Source of the DNA: Geobacter sp. UBA6151 | Lineage (GTDB): Bacteria > Desulfobacterota > Desulfuromonadia > Geobacterales > Pseudopelobacteraceae | DNA length: 64,000 nt | NCBI GenBank assembly: GCA_002423105.1 | Contig: DIUT01000059.1 | Coordinates: forward strand, 84,738 to 148,737 | Direction of reading: 5' to 3' | Made by a program: the position numbers and the translations under genes | The notes under the pieces: model-generated | Seen by the model: the letters and a program-made list of their open reading frames with translations, nothing else | Databases searched by the model: none | What the model was told of the DNA's origin: nothing | Shown here: piece by piece, positions 16,737 to 24,040 of the stretch | How the letters are laid out: the number at the start of each line of letters is the position of its first letter | How positions within the stretch are numbered: position 1 is the first letter of the stretch

Positions 16737-18857
16737 ATGAACCGCTTTCACCTCTCGCTCCGCGCTCGCATAACCCTGGCCGTCACCGGACTGGTCCTGC
16801 TGCTGATGCTTGCCACCGCCTTGATTACTCTGGAACAGGTGACGCGGGAGTACACACACATACTGACCAGCAACACAACCACCGTCCTCAACGCCGCTCC
16901 AGCCGACTTTAGCGCCATTCTTCAGACCGCCCGGCACCGTTTCCTGGCAGCCACCCTGATCGGAACGGCGTTGGTGGCTCTGCTGGTAACCCTTCTCGTA
17001 CGCCTCCTGACCAGACCGTTAACGCTCCTGACACGGCATATGGAAGAGCTGCCGGAAAAAAGCGGTGACGCCCGTTACCTGCACCTTGCAGAAAACGGCG
17101 ATATCGGCAAGCTAGTAAACGCGTTCAACACCATGATCAGCGAGCTTGAGCAGCACTGTATGGCTGTACAGGAAAACGAACAGGTATACCGCATCGTCAT
17201 CGAATCAGCCGCCGACTTTACCTACTGGCAGCTGCTGGATGGCAGCTTCAAGTTCATCTCCCCCGCCTGTCTTGATGTCACCGGCTACAGCCGCGAAGAA
17301 CTGATGGAAAACCCGGCGCTTTTGCTGGACATGGTGCATCCGGCTGACCAAGCGGTGGCCGCCACCCTGCGTATGGTCTCCGAAGAGGGTACCTGCTACA
17401 CATCGGACGAGATCGAATACCGGATAACCACCAAAGAGGGGGCTATCCGCTGGATCCGTCATGCTTTCCAGCCGATTTACGATGATGGCGGCACCTGCCT
17501 GGGACGACGCGGTAGCAGCACCGATATTACCGAACGCAAACAGCTGGCCGAGCAGGTATCCCACCTGGTGCTGCACGATCTCCTGACTGGGCTTCCCAAC
17601 CGCTCCCTGCTGACCGACCACCTCTCCCTGGCCTTGGGCCAACGCAACCGTTCAGTCACCTCATTCACGGTGGTGCTGTTTTTCGGTATCGACCGTTTCA
17701 AGCTGATCAACGACACCATGGGCCACGATGTGGGAGATCGCATCCTGATTATGACCGCCGAACGCTTGGGCAAGATGCTGCTCACCGGTGATACGCTCTG
17801 CCGTTTCAGCGGCGACGTATTTGCCATGATCCTGCCGGAGCGGGAAAGCCGTCACGAAGCGATCACCATGTCCTATCAAATCCTGGCCGGCCTGACGGAA
17901 CCCTTCAGACTGGGCAACCAGCTGGTCACCCTGACCGGCAGTATCGGCATAGCGCTTAGTCCGGAGGACGGCACAGACCCGGACAGCCTGCTGAAGAGTG
18001 CCGAAACCGCCATGTATGAAGCAAAGCGCAGCGGCAAAAACTGCTTCCGCTTCTATGCCCGGGAGATGAACTTTCAGGCGGTTCAGCTACTGAAACTTGA
18101 CAACAGCATGCCCACCAGTCTTGCGCGGGGCGACTTCTACCTCCAGTTCCAACCGCAACTTGACCTGAAAACAGAATCCGTCGTTGCCGTTGAAGCCCTG
18201 TTGCGCTGGCGGCATCCGGAACTGGGCATGATTCCGCCGGACCGTTTTATTCCCCTGGCAGAAGAGAACGGATTTATCATCCGTCTGGGTTCCTGGGTAC
18301 TGAAAACAGCCTGCGAACAGGCCGCCGCCTGGCTGAAGCAGGGCTTGCCGCCCTTGCGCATGGCAGTCAACATCTCAAGCCGACAGTTCAGCGAACCTGA
18401 TTTCGTCGATCTGGTGGCCTCAACTCTGGAGTCCTGCGCTCTTAACCCTGATCTGCTGGAACTGGAATTGACAGAGAGTCTGCTGGTCAGCAACGAACAA
18501 CAGGTGCAACAAAAACTGCAAGCCCTGAAAGCGATGGGCATCCACCTTGCCATTGACGATTTCGGCACCGGTTACTCATCACTCTCCTATCTTAAGCATT
18601 TTCCGCTTGATCGGTTGAAAATCGACAAGTCATTTATCAACGACATTCTGATCGACCCGGATGACGCCGCCATAACGGAGGCAATCATCGTCATGGCCCA
18701 TTCGCTGAAATTGAAGGTTATTGCCGAAGGAGTGGAAACCAGGGAACAACTGGTCTTTCTGGAAGACCGCGGATGTGATGAAATGCAGGGATATTTCTTA
18801 AGCCGTCCCTTGTCGGAACACGACCTGGTCAGCTTTATCAAATCACGCCAACCGTAA
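16737..18857 (+). CDS. Membrane HAMP-PAS-GGDEF(degenerate)-EAL protein
   Basis: Two membrane segments (about 8-30 and 66-90), a HAMP linker, a PAS domain (about 145-260), a GGDEF domain and an EAL domain. The GGDEF motif is replaced by SGDVF (near residue 358) and no RxxD precedes it, so synthase activity is unlikely. The EAL domain keeps EALLRW (near 484), ELTESLL and DDFGTGYSSLSYL, so it is probably a c-di-GMP phosphodiesterase with the GGDEF domain serving regulation. It follows gabD by 6 bases without a clear ribosome binding site, suggesting translational coupling. The short region between the membrane segments (about 35 residues) leaves little room for a sensor domain. Confidence 0.88.
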   Translation: MNRFHLSLRARITLAVTGLVLLLMLATALITLEQVTREYTHILTSNTTTVLNAAPADFSAILQTARHRFLAATLIGTALVALLVTLLVRLLTRPLTLLTRHMEELPEKSGDARYLHLAENGDIGKLVNAFNTMISELEQHCMAVQENEQVYRIVIESAADFTYWQLLDGSFKFISPACLDVTGYSREELMENPALLLDMVHPADQAVAATLRMVSEEGTCYTSDEIEYRITTKEGAIRWIRHAFQPIYDDGGTCLGRRGSSTDITERKQLAEQVSHLVLHDLLTGLPNRSLLTDHLSLALGQRNRSVTSFTVVLFFGIDRFKLINDTMGHDVGDRILIMTAERLGKMLLTGDTLCRFSGDVFAMILPERESRHEAITMSYQILAGLTEPFRLGNQLVTLTGSIGIALSPEDGTDPDSLLKSAETAMYEAKRSGKNCFRFYAREMNFQAVQLLKLDNSMPTSLARGDFYLQFQPQLDLKTESVVAVEALLRWRHPELGMIPPDRFIPLAEENGFIIRLGSWVLKTACEQAAAWLKQGLPPLRMAVNISSRQFSEPDFVDLVASTLESCALNPDLLELELTESLLVSNEQQVQQKLQALKAMGIHLAIDDFGTGYSSLSYLKHFPLDRLKIDKSFINDILIDPDDAAITEAIIVMAHSLKLKVIAEGVETREQLVFLEDRGCDEMQGYFLSRPLSEHDLVSFIKSRQP

Positions 18858-18930
18858 AACTTTTGCCTTTACCATAGTGGTGTGACACAGTACTTCAGGC
18901 TAGACTGTCTGGCTATCTATTGGAGGGCAC

Positions 18931-19212
18931 ATGAAAACCAGTAAAATTGACCGATCATCCCATGACCGGGAATGGCAACTGCAAGAAGCCAAGAACCGCC
19001 TCAGCCAGGTGGTTGACCAGGCTCTGCATGATGGCCCCCAAACCATTACCCTTCGCGGCAAACCTTCTGCGGTCGTTGTTTCATTTGAAGAGTACCGCAA
19101 GCTGACCATGCCTCGCACCGGTTTATCACAATTCTTCAGGCAATCGCCGCTGTGTGAAGTTGAGCTTGATCTTAACCGCAGTGCCGATCTCTCCCGAGAG
19201 GTGGAGCTGTGA
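18931..19212 (+). CDS. Type II antitoxin, Phd/YefM family
   Basis: DNA-binding antitoxin of 93 residues that would neutralise a PIN-domain toxin and repress its own operon. The family pattern is visible: WQLQEAKNRLSQVVDQAL, then RGKPSAVVVSFEEYRKL. ATG at 18931 with GGAGG upstream. Its stop overlaps the GTG of the toxin frame by 4 bases, the usual TA arrangement. The toxin is broken, so this antitoxin appears to have no functional partner here. Confidence 0.85.
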   Translation: MKTSKIDRSSHDREWQLQEAKNRLSQVVDQALHDGPQTITLRGKPSAVVVSFEEYRKLTMPRTGLSQFFRQSPLCEVELDLNRSADLSREVEL

Positions 19213-19482
19213 AATATCTGCTTGATACCTGTCTGATCTCCGAACTGGTAAAGAAGAAGCCGAATCCAGGTGTGGTGGCCTGGCTGGATGCGCAGGAGGA
19301 ACAGACTCTTTTTCTCGCGGTTGCAGGGAATTGCAGAGCAAAAAGGAGAAAAACTGCCGGTTATGGATTCACTGATAGCAGCAAGTGCAAAAACACATGG
19401 TATGCTGGTGGTTACCCGCAATACAGGGGATCTGGAACGCTGCGGCGCACAGGTTTGTAACCCGTGGGAGCAAAATAAGTAA
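19209..19482 (+). pseudogene. Broken VapC/FitB-like PIN toxin (internal deletion, frameshift)
   Basis: The first 38 codons from the GTG at 19209 encode a normal PIN start (MKYLLDTCLISELVKKK, with Asp6). From about 19320 the family sequence continues only in the +1 frame, ending at 19482 as LPVMDSLIAASAKTHGMLVVTRNTGDL, the PIN C-terminus. Relative to a toxin of about 135-140 residues some 50 central residues are missing and the two ends are out of frame. The ribonuclease cannot be made. Confidence 0.82.
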
Positions 19483-19535
19483 CGCTGTCCCTTGAAGAAT
19501 GCCTGATTTCACAGTATGGGACGTCCCTATTTTTT

Positions 19536-19585
19536 GGGTTCAGGGGCCGACAAGGCATAACACCTGGCCCTTGGCCCCTGGACCC
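19536..19585. terminator. Hairpin downstream of the broken toxin and of the HEAT-like gene
   Basis: Thirteen-base arms GGGTTCAGGGGCC (19536-19548) and GGCCCCTGGACCC (19573-19585) pair with one G-T wobble around a 24-base loop; a T run precedes the left arm (19531-19535). It sits between convergent units and may stop transcription from either side. Confidence 0.45.
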
Positions 19586-19601
19586 TTGACCCTGATTATT
19601 T

Positions 19602-21146
19602 TCACTTCAGCTGCTCCCATGTGGGCTTTTCACCGGGATTTTCCAGCTTGAACAGCAAATAGGCCACTGCCTTTTGCAGTTTTTCTTCCGCAGGAAACTG
19701 CCCCCTCACATTTTTCAGAGCAGCAATCATCCGCTCCCGGACTCCACTGGAGAGCACCTCCTGCTCCACCATCTCGCGCAGCCGTTTCAGCACCTGCTTG
19801 CACACAGCCTCACCTTCCAGGCGCTGCGGATCAAGCAGAAAAATCAATGTCCAGGCCAAGCTCTGTTCTTCCTCACCGCTGGCGGAATCAATAAACGCCG
19901 TCAGATCGGCAGTCAACTGTTCCTGAACATCACGATCCAATTGGCTATCCAGGCTTTGCAGCAGATAGCGCAATGCCACATCATGGCAACGTTCATCAGC
20001 ACAGTGCACAAGCAGCAGACGGGCAGCCCTGGCTTTCAGCAGATCATTTTCTCCGCTTTTAAGAAAACAGCGCAACATGCGGTACATCTTTTCTACTGCC
20101 GCTCCTCCGGGACTGCCTGTCAGCAGTCTGTTAGCGATGGTAGCCAGTAGCTCACTTTTATCCGGCTGACCGGAGTAGACCACGCCGATGACCGCATCCC
20201 TTACCTCGTCGTCATCCATGATTTCCCAGAGTTCTTCAACCTGCCGCAGTATCTTTTTACGGAAATAGAGCACCTTTTGCGCCGTGCCGATCAACTCCTG
20301 CTGCCACATGGCAGGCATGATGTCGATATGCTTGCCCGCCTCCGCCTCATCCCCCAGCTTGCCCAGCAGAAACGCAAAGTAGAAGAGAATCTTCAACTGG
20401 TAGGTCTTACAGCCATCCTGGAGCGGACGCAGCAGATCCTCCAGGTATTCGACGGTCAGCAGGCAGGAACCGCTGCAGAGGAAACTAAAAACGCTCTCGG
20501 CTTTTTCCGTCTGGCGCTCGATGTATTTGGCCTTGAGATGCTCGCCAAGTCCGGTGCTGGCAACCTTTTTAAAAAACGCCGACAACAGGTTGCTGGCATG
20601 GTGCTTGACCGACATCTCAATTTCGTCGGAGAGCACGATACTGAGACAGGCATTGAATATTTTCACCTGTTCCTTTTCGTCCTCCGACTCGGCGATGTAT
20701 TGCTCGATGATCTCGATGATCTCCACAAGGTGGCTGCGGTTGTTGCTGGAAAGCAGGCTGGTAATGGTTATACGCAGCGAATCGGCATCCACGATCCCGA
20801 ACAGAAAGCGTACCGCTGCGTTGCGCCGCATAGGCCCCTTGCTTTCAGCGGAACGCAGCACCTGCAGAATGCTGGAAGAGGGGTCTGCAACCCAGCCGGG
20901 AACCAGGTCTTCCAGCAAAAGCTCCGCTTTGCGCCGGATATGAGCATCCAGGTCATTGACGAAGTAGCGGGCGATTTCAACTTTGAAGTCCCTGCTGGCA
21001 TTTGAGTGGGCAATCTGGGCAAAAGCCTTGGCCTTGTCACTGGCCGAAAGCTTGGCAATATCGCTCTTGGCCCGGGCGCTGTCATCGATCTTGATATAAA
21101 ATTCAACGATATCATTTATGCCGACTTCTACATCAGAATCCTGCAT
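19602..21146 (-). CDS. Large all-helical HEAT-like repeat protein, function unknown
   Basis: 514 residues, predicted almost wholly alpha-helical with recurring helix pairs such as RRKAELLLEDLVPGW, RRNAAVRFLFGIVDAD and KARAARLLLVHCADE, typical of HEAT/armadillo-like scaffolds. No catalytic motif, signal peptide or membrane segment is seen. The ATG at 21146 follows GGAGGA closely. It is the last gene of a plsC-rnhA-HEAT run on the minus strand (17 bases after rnhA). Such folds bind protein or nucleic acid, but no partner can be named. Confidence 0.65.
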   Translation of the reverse strand: MQDSDVEVGINDIVEFYIKIDDSARAKSDIAKLSASDKAKAFAQIAHSNASRDFKVEIARYFVNDLDAHIRRKAELLLEDLVPGWVADPSSSILQVLRSAESKGPMRRNAAVRFLFGIVDADSLRITITSLLSSNNRSHLVEIIEIIEQYIAESEDEKEQVKIFNACLSIVLSDEIEMSVKHHASNLLSAFFKKVASTGLGEHLKAKYIERQTEKAESVFSFLCSGSCLLTVEYLEDLLRPLQDGCKTYQLKILFYFAFLLGKLGDEAEAGKHIDIMPAMWQQELIGTAQKVLYFRKKILRQVEELWEIMDDDEVRDAVIGVVYSGQPDKSELLATIANRLLTGSPGGAAVEKMYRMLRCFLKSGENDLLKARAARLLLVHCADERCHDVALRYLLQSLDSQLDRDVQEQLTADLTAFIDSASGEEEQSLAWTLIFLLDPQRLEGEAVCKQVLKRLREMVEQEVLSSGVRERMIAALKNVRGQFPAEEKLQKAVAYLLFKLENPGEKPTWEQLK

Positions 21147-21163
21147 GGCTCCTCCATCAGCAC

Positions 21164-21619
21164 TTACACGTTAGCTCTGAGACGTTCAATAGCTTCACGG
21201 GCCAAAACATCACAACGCTCATTTTCAGCATGTCCGGCATGTCCCCGCACCCACTGCCAGCAGACCTGATGCTGCCGCGCGGCCTCCTGCAACCGCTCCC
21301 AAAGGTCCCGGTTCAGTACCGGCTCTTTTTTGCTGTTTTTCCAGCCGTTGCGCAGCCAGCCGACCATCCATTCCGTCATCCCCTTCACCAGATACTGGGA
21401 ATCGGTCACCACCGTAACCCGACAGGGACGAGTCAGCAGCAACAACCCTTCCAGGGCAGCGGTCAACTCCATCCGGTTGTTGGTGGTATCGGGCGCGGCT
21501 CCGGAAAGCTCCTTTTCCACGCCGCGGCAGCGCAATATGGCGCCATAGCCGCCCGGCCCCGGATTGCCGCTACAGGCTCCGTCGCAGAACAGCTCAACTT
21601 CAGTCAGCTCTGCCGACAT
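21164..21619 (-). CDS. rnhA: Ribonuclease HI
   Basis: Cleaves RNA in RNA-DNA hybrids. The four metal-binding acidic residues are present: Asp13 in LFCDGACSGNPGPGG, Glu51 in NNRMELTAAL, Asp73 in VTDSQYLVKG and Asp137 in ENERCDVLA; the His loop is GHAGHAENE. 151 residues, normal. It overlaps the end of plsC by 20 bases, so the two are co-transcribed. Confidence 0.95.
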   Translation of the reverse strand: MSAELTEVELFCDGACSGNPGPGGYGAILRCRGVEKELSGAAPDTTNNRMELTAALEGLLLLTRPCRVTVVTDSQYLVKGMTEWMVGWLRNGWKNSKKEPVLNRDLWERLQEAARQHQVCWQWVRGHAGHAENERCDVLAREAIERLRANV

Positions 21620-22256
21620 ATGCCCCTTCTTTCTTCAGCAACTCCGCAATCCCGTTCATTACCCGTTCGGTGATCAACTGATGGGTCTCCTTGTTGTCTT
21701 CCCGCGCAAACAGGTCATCAAAATTCAGCGGTAGCCCGAACACGATCGCTCCCCTGGCTCCCAGGCTGGGAAATTTCCAGTGATTAAGACCGATCAGAGC
21801 GGTGGGAATCACCGCGGGACGGGTATCGTAAATCACCTTGCCTACCCCCCGGTTGCCATGTCCCAATCGACCATCGCGGTGTCTGGTTCCTTCCGGAAAC
21901 AGCATCACCTTCTGATCAGCCAGCAGTTCGTTCAACACCTTGCCGGCCTTGACATCTCTGCCCCGCCTGACCGGAAAGGCCCCCCACGACGAATACATCA
22001 GACGTGACAGCGGTTTCCTGAACAACTCTTCCTTGGCGGGAGCCCAGACCATCTGCATCGGGTATGAACGGAGCACCGCCCAGGGCAGAAATATGGTTTC
22101 ATAGGCTGAGATATGGTTCGACGCCAACAGCACGCCGCCCCGTGAGGGAATATTTTCGCCCCCTTTGATTTCCAGGCGATTCAACAGGGAAGCATAGACC
22201 CCAATAACATGGGCCGAAAAGGTAACCCATACCCTGCGCAGTAATGATACGCTCAC
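21600..22256 (-). CDS. plsC: 1-acyl-glycerol-3-phosphate acyltransferase (PlsC family)
   Basis: Membrane-associated acyltransferase transferring an acyl chain to lysophosphatidic acid. The family block FPEGTRHRDGRL is clear. The catalytic motif reads NHISAYE, that is HX4E instead of the usual HX4D, a conservative but notable change. An N-terminal hydrophobic helix (FSAHVIGVYASLL) anchors the protein. The length of 218 residues is short-normal. First gene of the plsC-rnhA-HEAT run. Another acyl-acceptor (for example lyso-lipid) is possible. Confidence 0.85.
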   Translation of the reverse strand: MSVSLLRRVWVTFSAHVIGVYASLLNRLEIKGGENIPSRGGVLLASNHISAYETIFLPWAVLRSYPMQMVWAPAKEELFRKPLSRLMYSSWGAFPVRRGRDVKAGKVLNELLADQKVMLFPEGTRHRDGRLGHGNRGVGKVIYDTRPAVIPTALIGLNHWKFPSLGARGAIVFGLPLNFDDLFAREDNKETHQLITERVMNGIAELLKKEGAYVGRAD

Positions 22257-22424
22257 ACCCGCACCTCTTCCTTTTGTGGCATCAAGCGGATACCCGGTCA
22301 GTTCTATACCATGCCCTGCTCTTCTTCGGCAACACCGGAGCCGCCTTGCAGTCAGCCAGGATATATCGTATAGTTTTTGTCAGCATTCAGATTTAGCTGC
22401 AATGGACAGGATTTACACAGGCAT

Positions 22425-23663
22425 ATGGAAACGACCGAACAGAAGTATCTCATAGGACGCCAGCCGATTCTGAACCGCGACGAACAGATTTGCGCCTACG
22501 AACTGCTATTTCGCTCCACACAGTCATTGCACGAAGCCAATGTGGACGACGCCTCCCAGGCCACGGCCAGTGTCATCCTCAGCACCCTTTCCGGTTTTGG
22601 CATCCAGCAGATTCTGGGCAACCACCTGGGCTTCATCAACCTGGAACTGGACATGCTGATGAGCGACTCCCTGGAGCTGTTGCCCAAGGAGATGGTGGTA
22701 TTGGAACTGCTGGAGAGCCTGAAAGTGACACCTGTTTTGATTGAACGGTGCCGTGAGTTGAAAGAGACCGGCTTCACCCTGGCTCTGGACGACCATGTGT
22801 TTTCACCGGTCTACGAAGACTTGTACCAGATCGTGGATATCGTCAAAGTGGACCTGTTCGTCACCCCGGTGGACACCCTGGGACCGACCATCGAAAAATA
22901 CCTTCCCTACCCGTTCAAACTGCTGGCTGAGAAAGTTGAGTCAAAGGAAGAGTTTCTTAAATGCCTTGACATGGGCTTTGATTATTTTCAGGGCTATTAT
23001 TTCGCCAAACCGTCATTGATCGAAAAGAAGAAGATTGACGACGGCGGGGCAGCCTTGCTGCGTTTGATGCGGCAGTTGATGGATGACGCCGAGATCAACG
23101 ACATTGAAAAGACCTTCCGCAGCAGTCCGGGCCTTACCTACAAACTGCTCCTGCTGGTAAATTCGGTTTCTTTTTCCGGGCTGGAAAAAATCCAGACTGT
23201 GCGCCACGCCATCAGCATGCTGGGACGTGCCCAGATGAAGCGCTGGATACAATTAACCCTTTTTGCTTCCGGTGACAGTCATGCCACGGAAAACCCGCTG
23301 GTGGACATGGCGGCGGTACGCGGCAACCTGATGGAGCAGATGGCCATGGCCTGCCCCGGATTGCGGGGCAACGGTGACGCCGCCGATCAGGCGTTCATGA
23401 TCGGTATCCTGTCACTGCTGGAATCCCTCTACGACATTTCCATGGAGCAGATATCCCTTGAGTTGAATCTGCCGGAAGTGGTTCAGCAGGCGCTGTTGTC
23501 CCGTACAGGAAATTTCGGTGCACTGCTGAATCTGGTGGAATCGGTGGAGCAGGTGGATTTCGCCACATCGGCCAGAATACTGGAAGAACTTTCCATCCCC
23601 TACCATTTGCTGATGGAAGCCCAGATCAAAGCCTATAACTGGCACGGAACCGCAGAGGCATGA
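22425..23663 (+). CDS. EAL-HDOD signalling protein with degenerate EAL
   Basis: An N-terminal EAL-like domain (about 10-200) is followed by a HDOD domain (about 200-400), the CdgJ/YuxH architecture. The EAL motif reads ELL in CAYELLFRS and the metal-binding DDFG region reads LDDHVFS, so c-di-GMP hydrolysis is unlikely; these proteins usually act through protein contacts. The HDOD part shows SSPGLTYKLLLLVNS and the helix IQTVRHAISMLGRAQMKRW. Start chosen at ATG 22425 (METTEQKYLIGRQP), which begins at the domain. It overlaps the next gene by 4 bases (ATGA). Confidence 0.85.
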   Translation: METTEQKYLIGRQPILNRDEQICAYELLFRSTQSLHEANVDDASQATASVILSTLSGFGIQQILGNHLGFINLELDMLMSDSLELLPKEMVVLELLESLKVTPVLIERCRELKETGFTLALDDHVFSPVYEDLYQIVDIVKVDLFVTPVDTLGPTIEKYLPYPFKLLAEKVESKEEFLKCLDMGFDYFQGYYFAKPSLIEKKKIDDGGAALLRLMRQLMDDAEINDIEKTFRSSPGLTYKLLLLVNSVSFSGLEKIQTVRHAISMLGRAQMKRWIQLTLFASGDSHATENPLVDMAAVRGNLMEQMAMACPGLRGNGDAADQAFMIGILSLLESLYDISMEQISLELNLPEVVQQALLSRTGNFGALLNLVESVEQVDFATSARILEELSIPYHLLMEAQIKAYNWHGTAEA

Positions 23664-24040
23664 GCATCACCTTTGCCGTCAGCGAAGCGAAAAACCTCTG
23701 GCTGCACAACCGGATGCTTGAGCTTGAAATCAAGGAATCAGATCTGGAAGAACGTTTTGTCCGTTCCTCCGGTCGTGGCGGTCAGCACGTCAACAAAACC
23801 TCTTCTGCCGTGCAGGTGCGGCATCTGCCCAGCGGCCTGGAAGCACGGTGCGGACGGGAGCGCAGCCAGTCCCTGAACCGTTTTCTGGCCCGTCGTGAAC
23901 TGCTGGAAAAAATTGCCCGCTCCCGCGGCCTGGCCACCAGCCATGACGACCGCATCACGAAAATCAGCAAACAGAAAGCCCGCAGACAGCGCCGCTCCAG
24001 CTCGGCACACTCCACAGTACCGGAAGAAACCGGCCCATGA
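23660..24040 (+). CDS. Peptide chain release factor-like protein (GGQ, ArfB-type)
   Basis: Short relative of class I release factors with the peptidyl-tRNA hydrolysis motif GGQ (residues 40-42, in SSGRGGQHVNKTSSAVQ) and a basic C-terminal tail (KISKQKARRQRR) that in ArfB-type proteins enters the empty mRNA channel of stalled ribosomes. No codon-recognition domain is present at 126 residues. It lies between overlapping genes (4 bases on each side), probably one operon with the EAL-HDOD gene and mutS2. A role in ribosome rescue is inferred from the family. Confidence 0.8.
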   Translation: MSITFAVSEAKNLWLHNRMLELEIKESDLEERFVRSSGRGGQHVNKTSSAVQVRHLPSGLEARCGRERSQSLNRFLARRELLEKIARSRGLATSHDDRITKISKQKARRQRRSSSAHSTVPEETGP

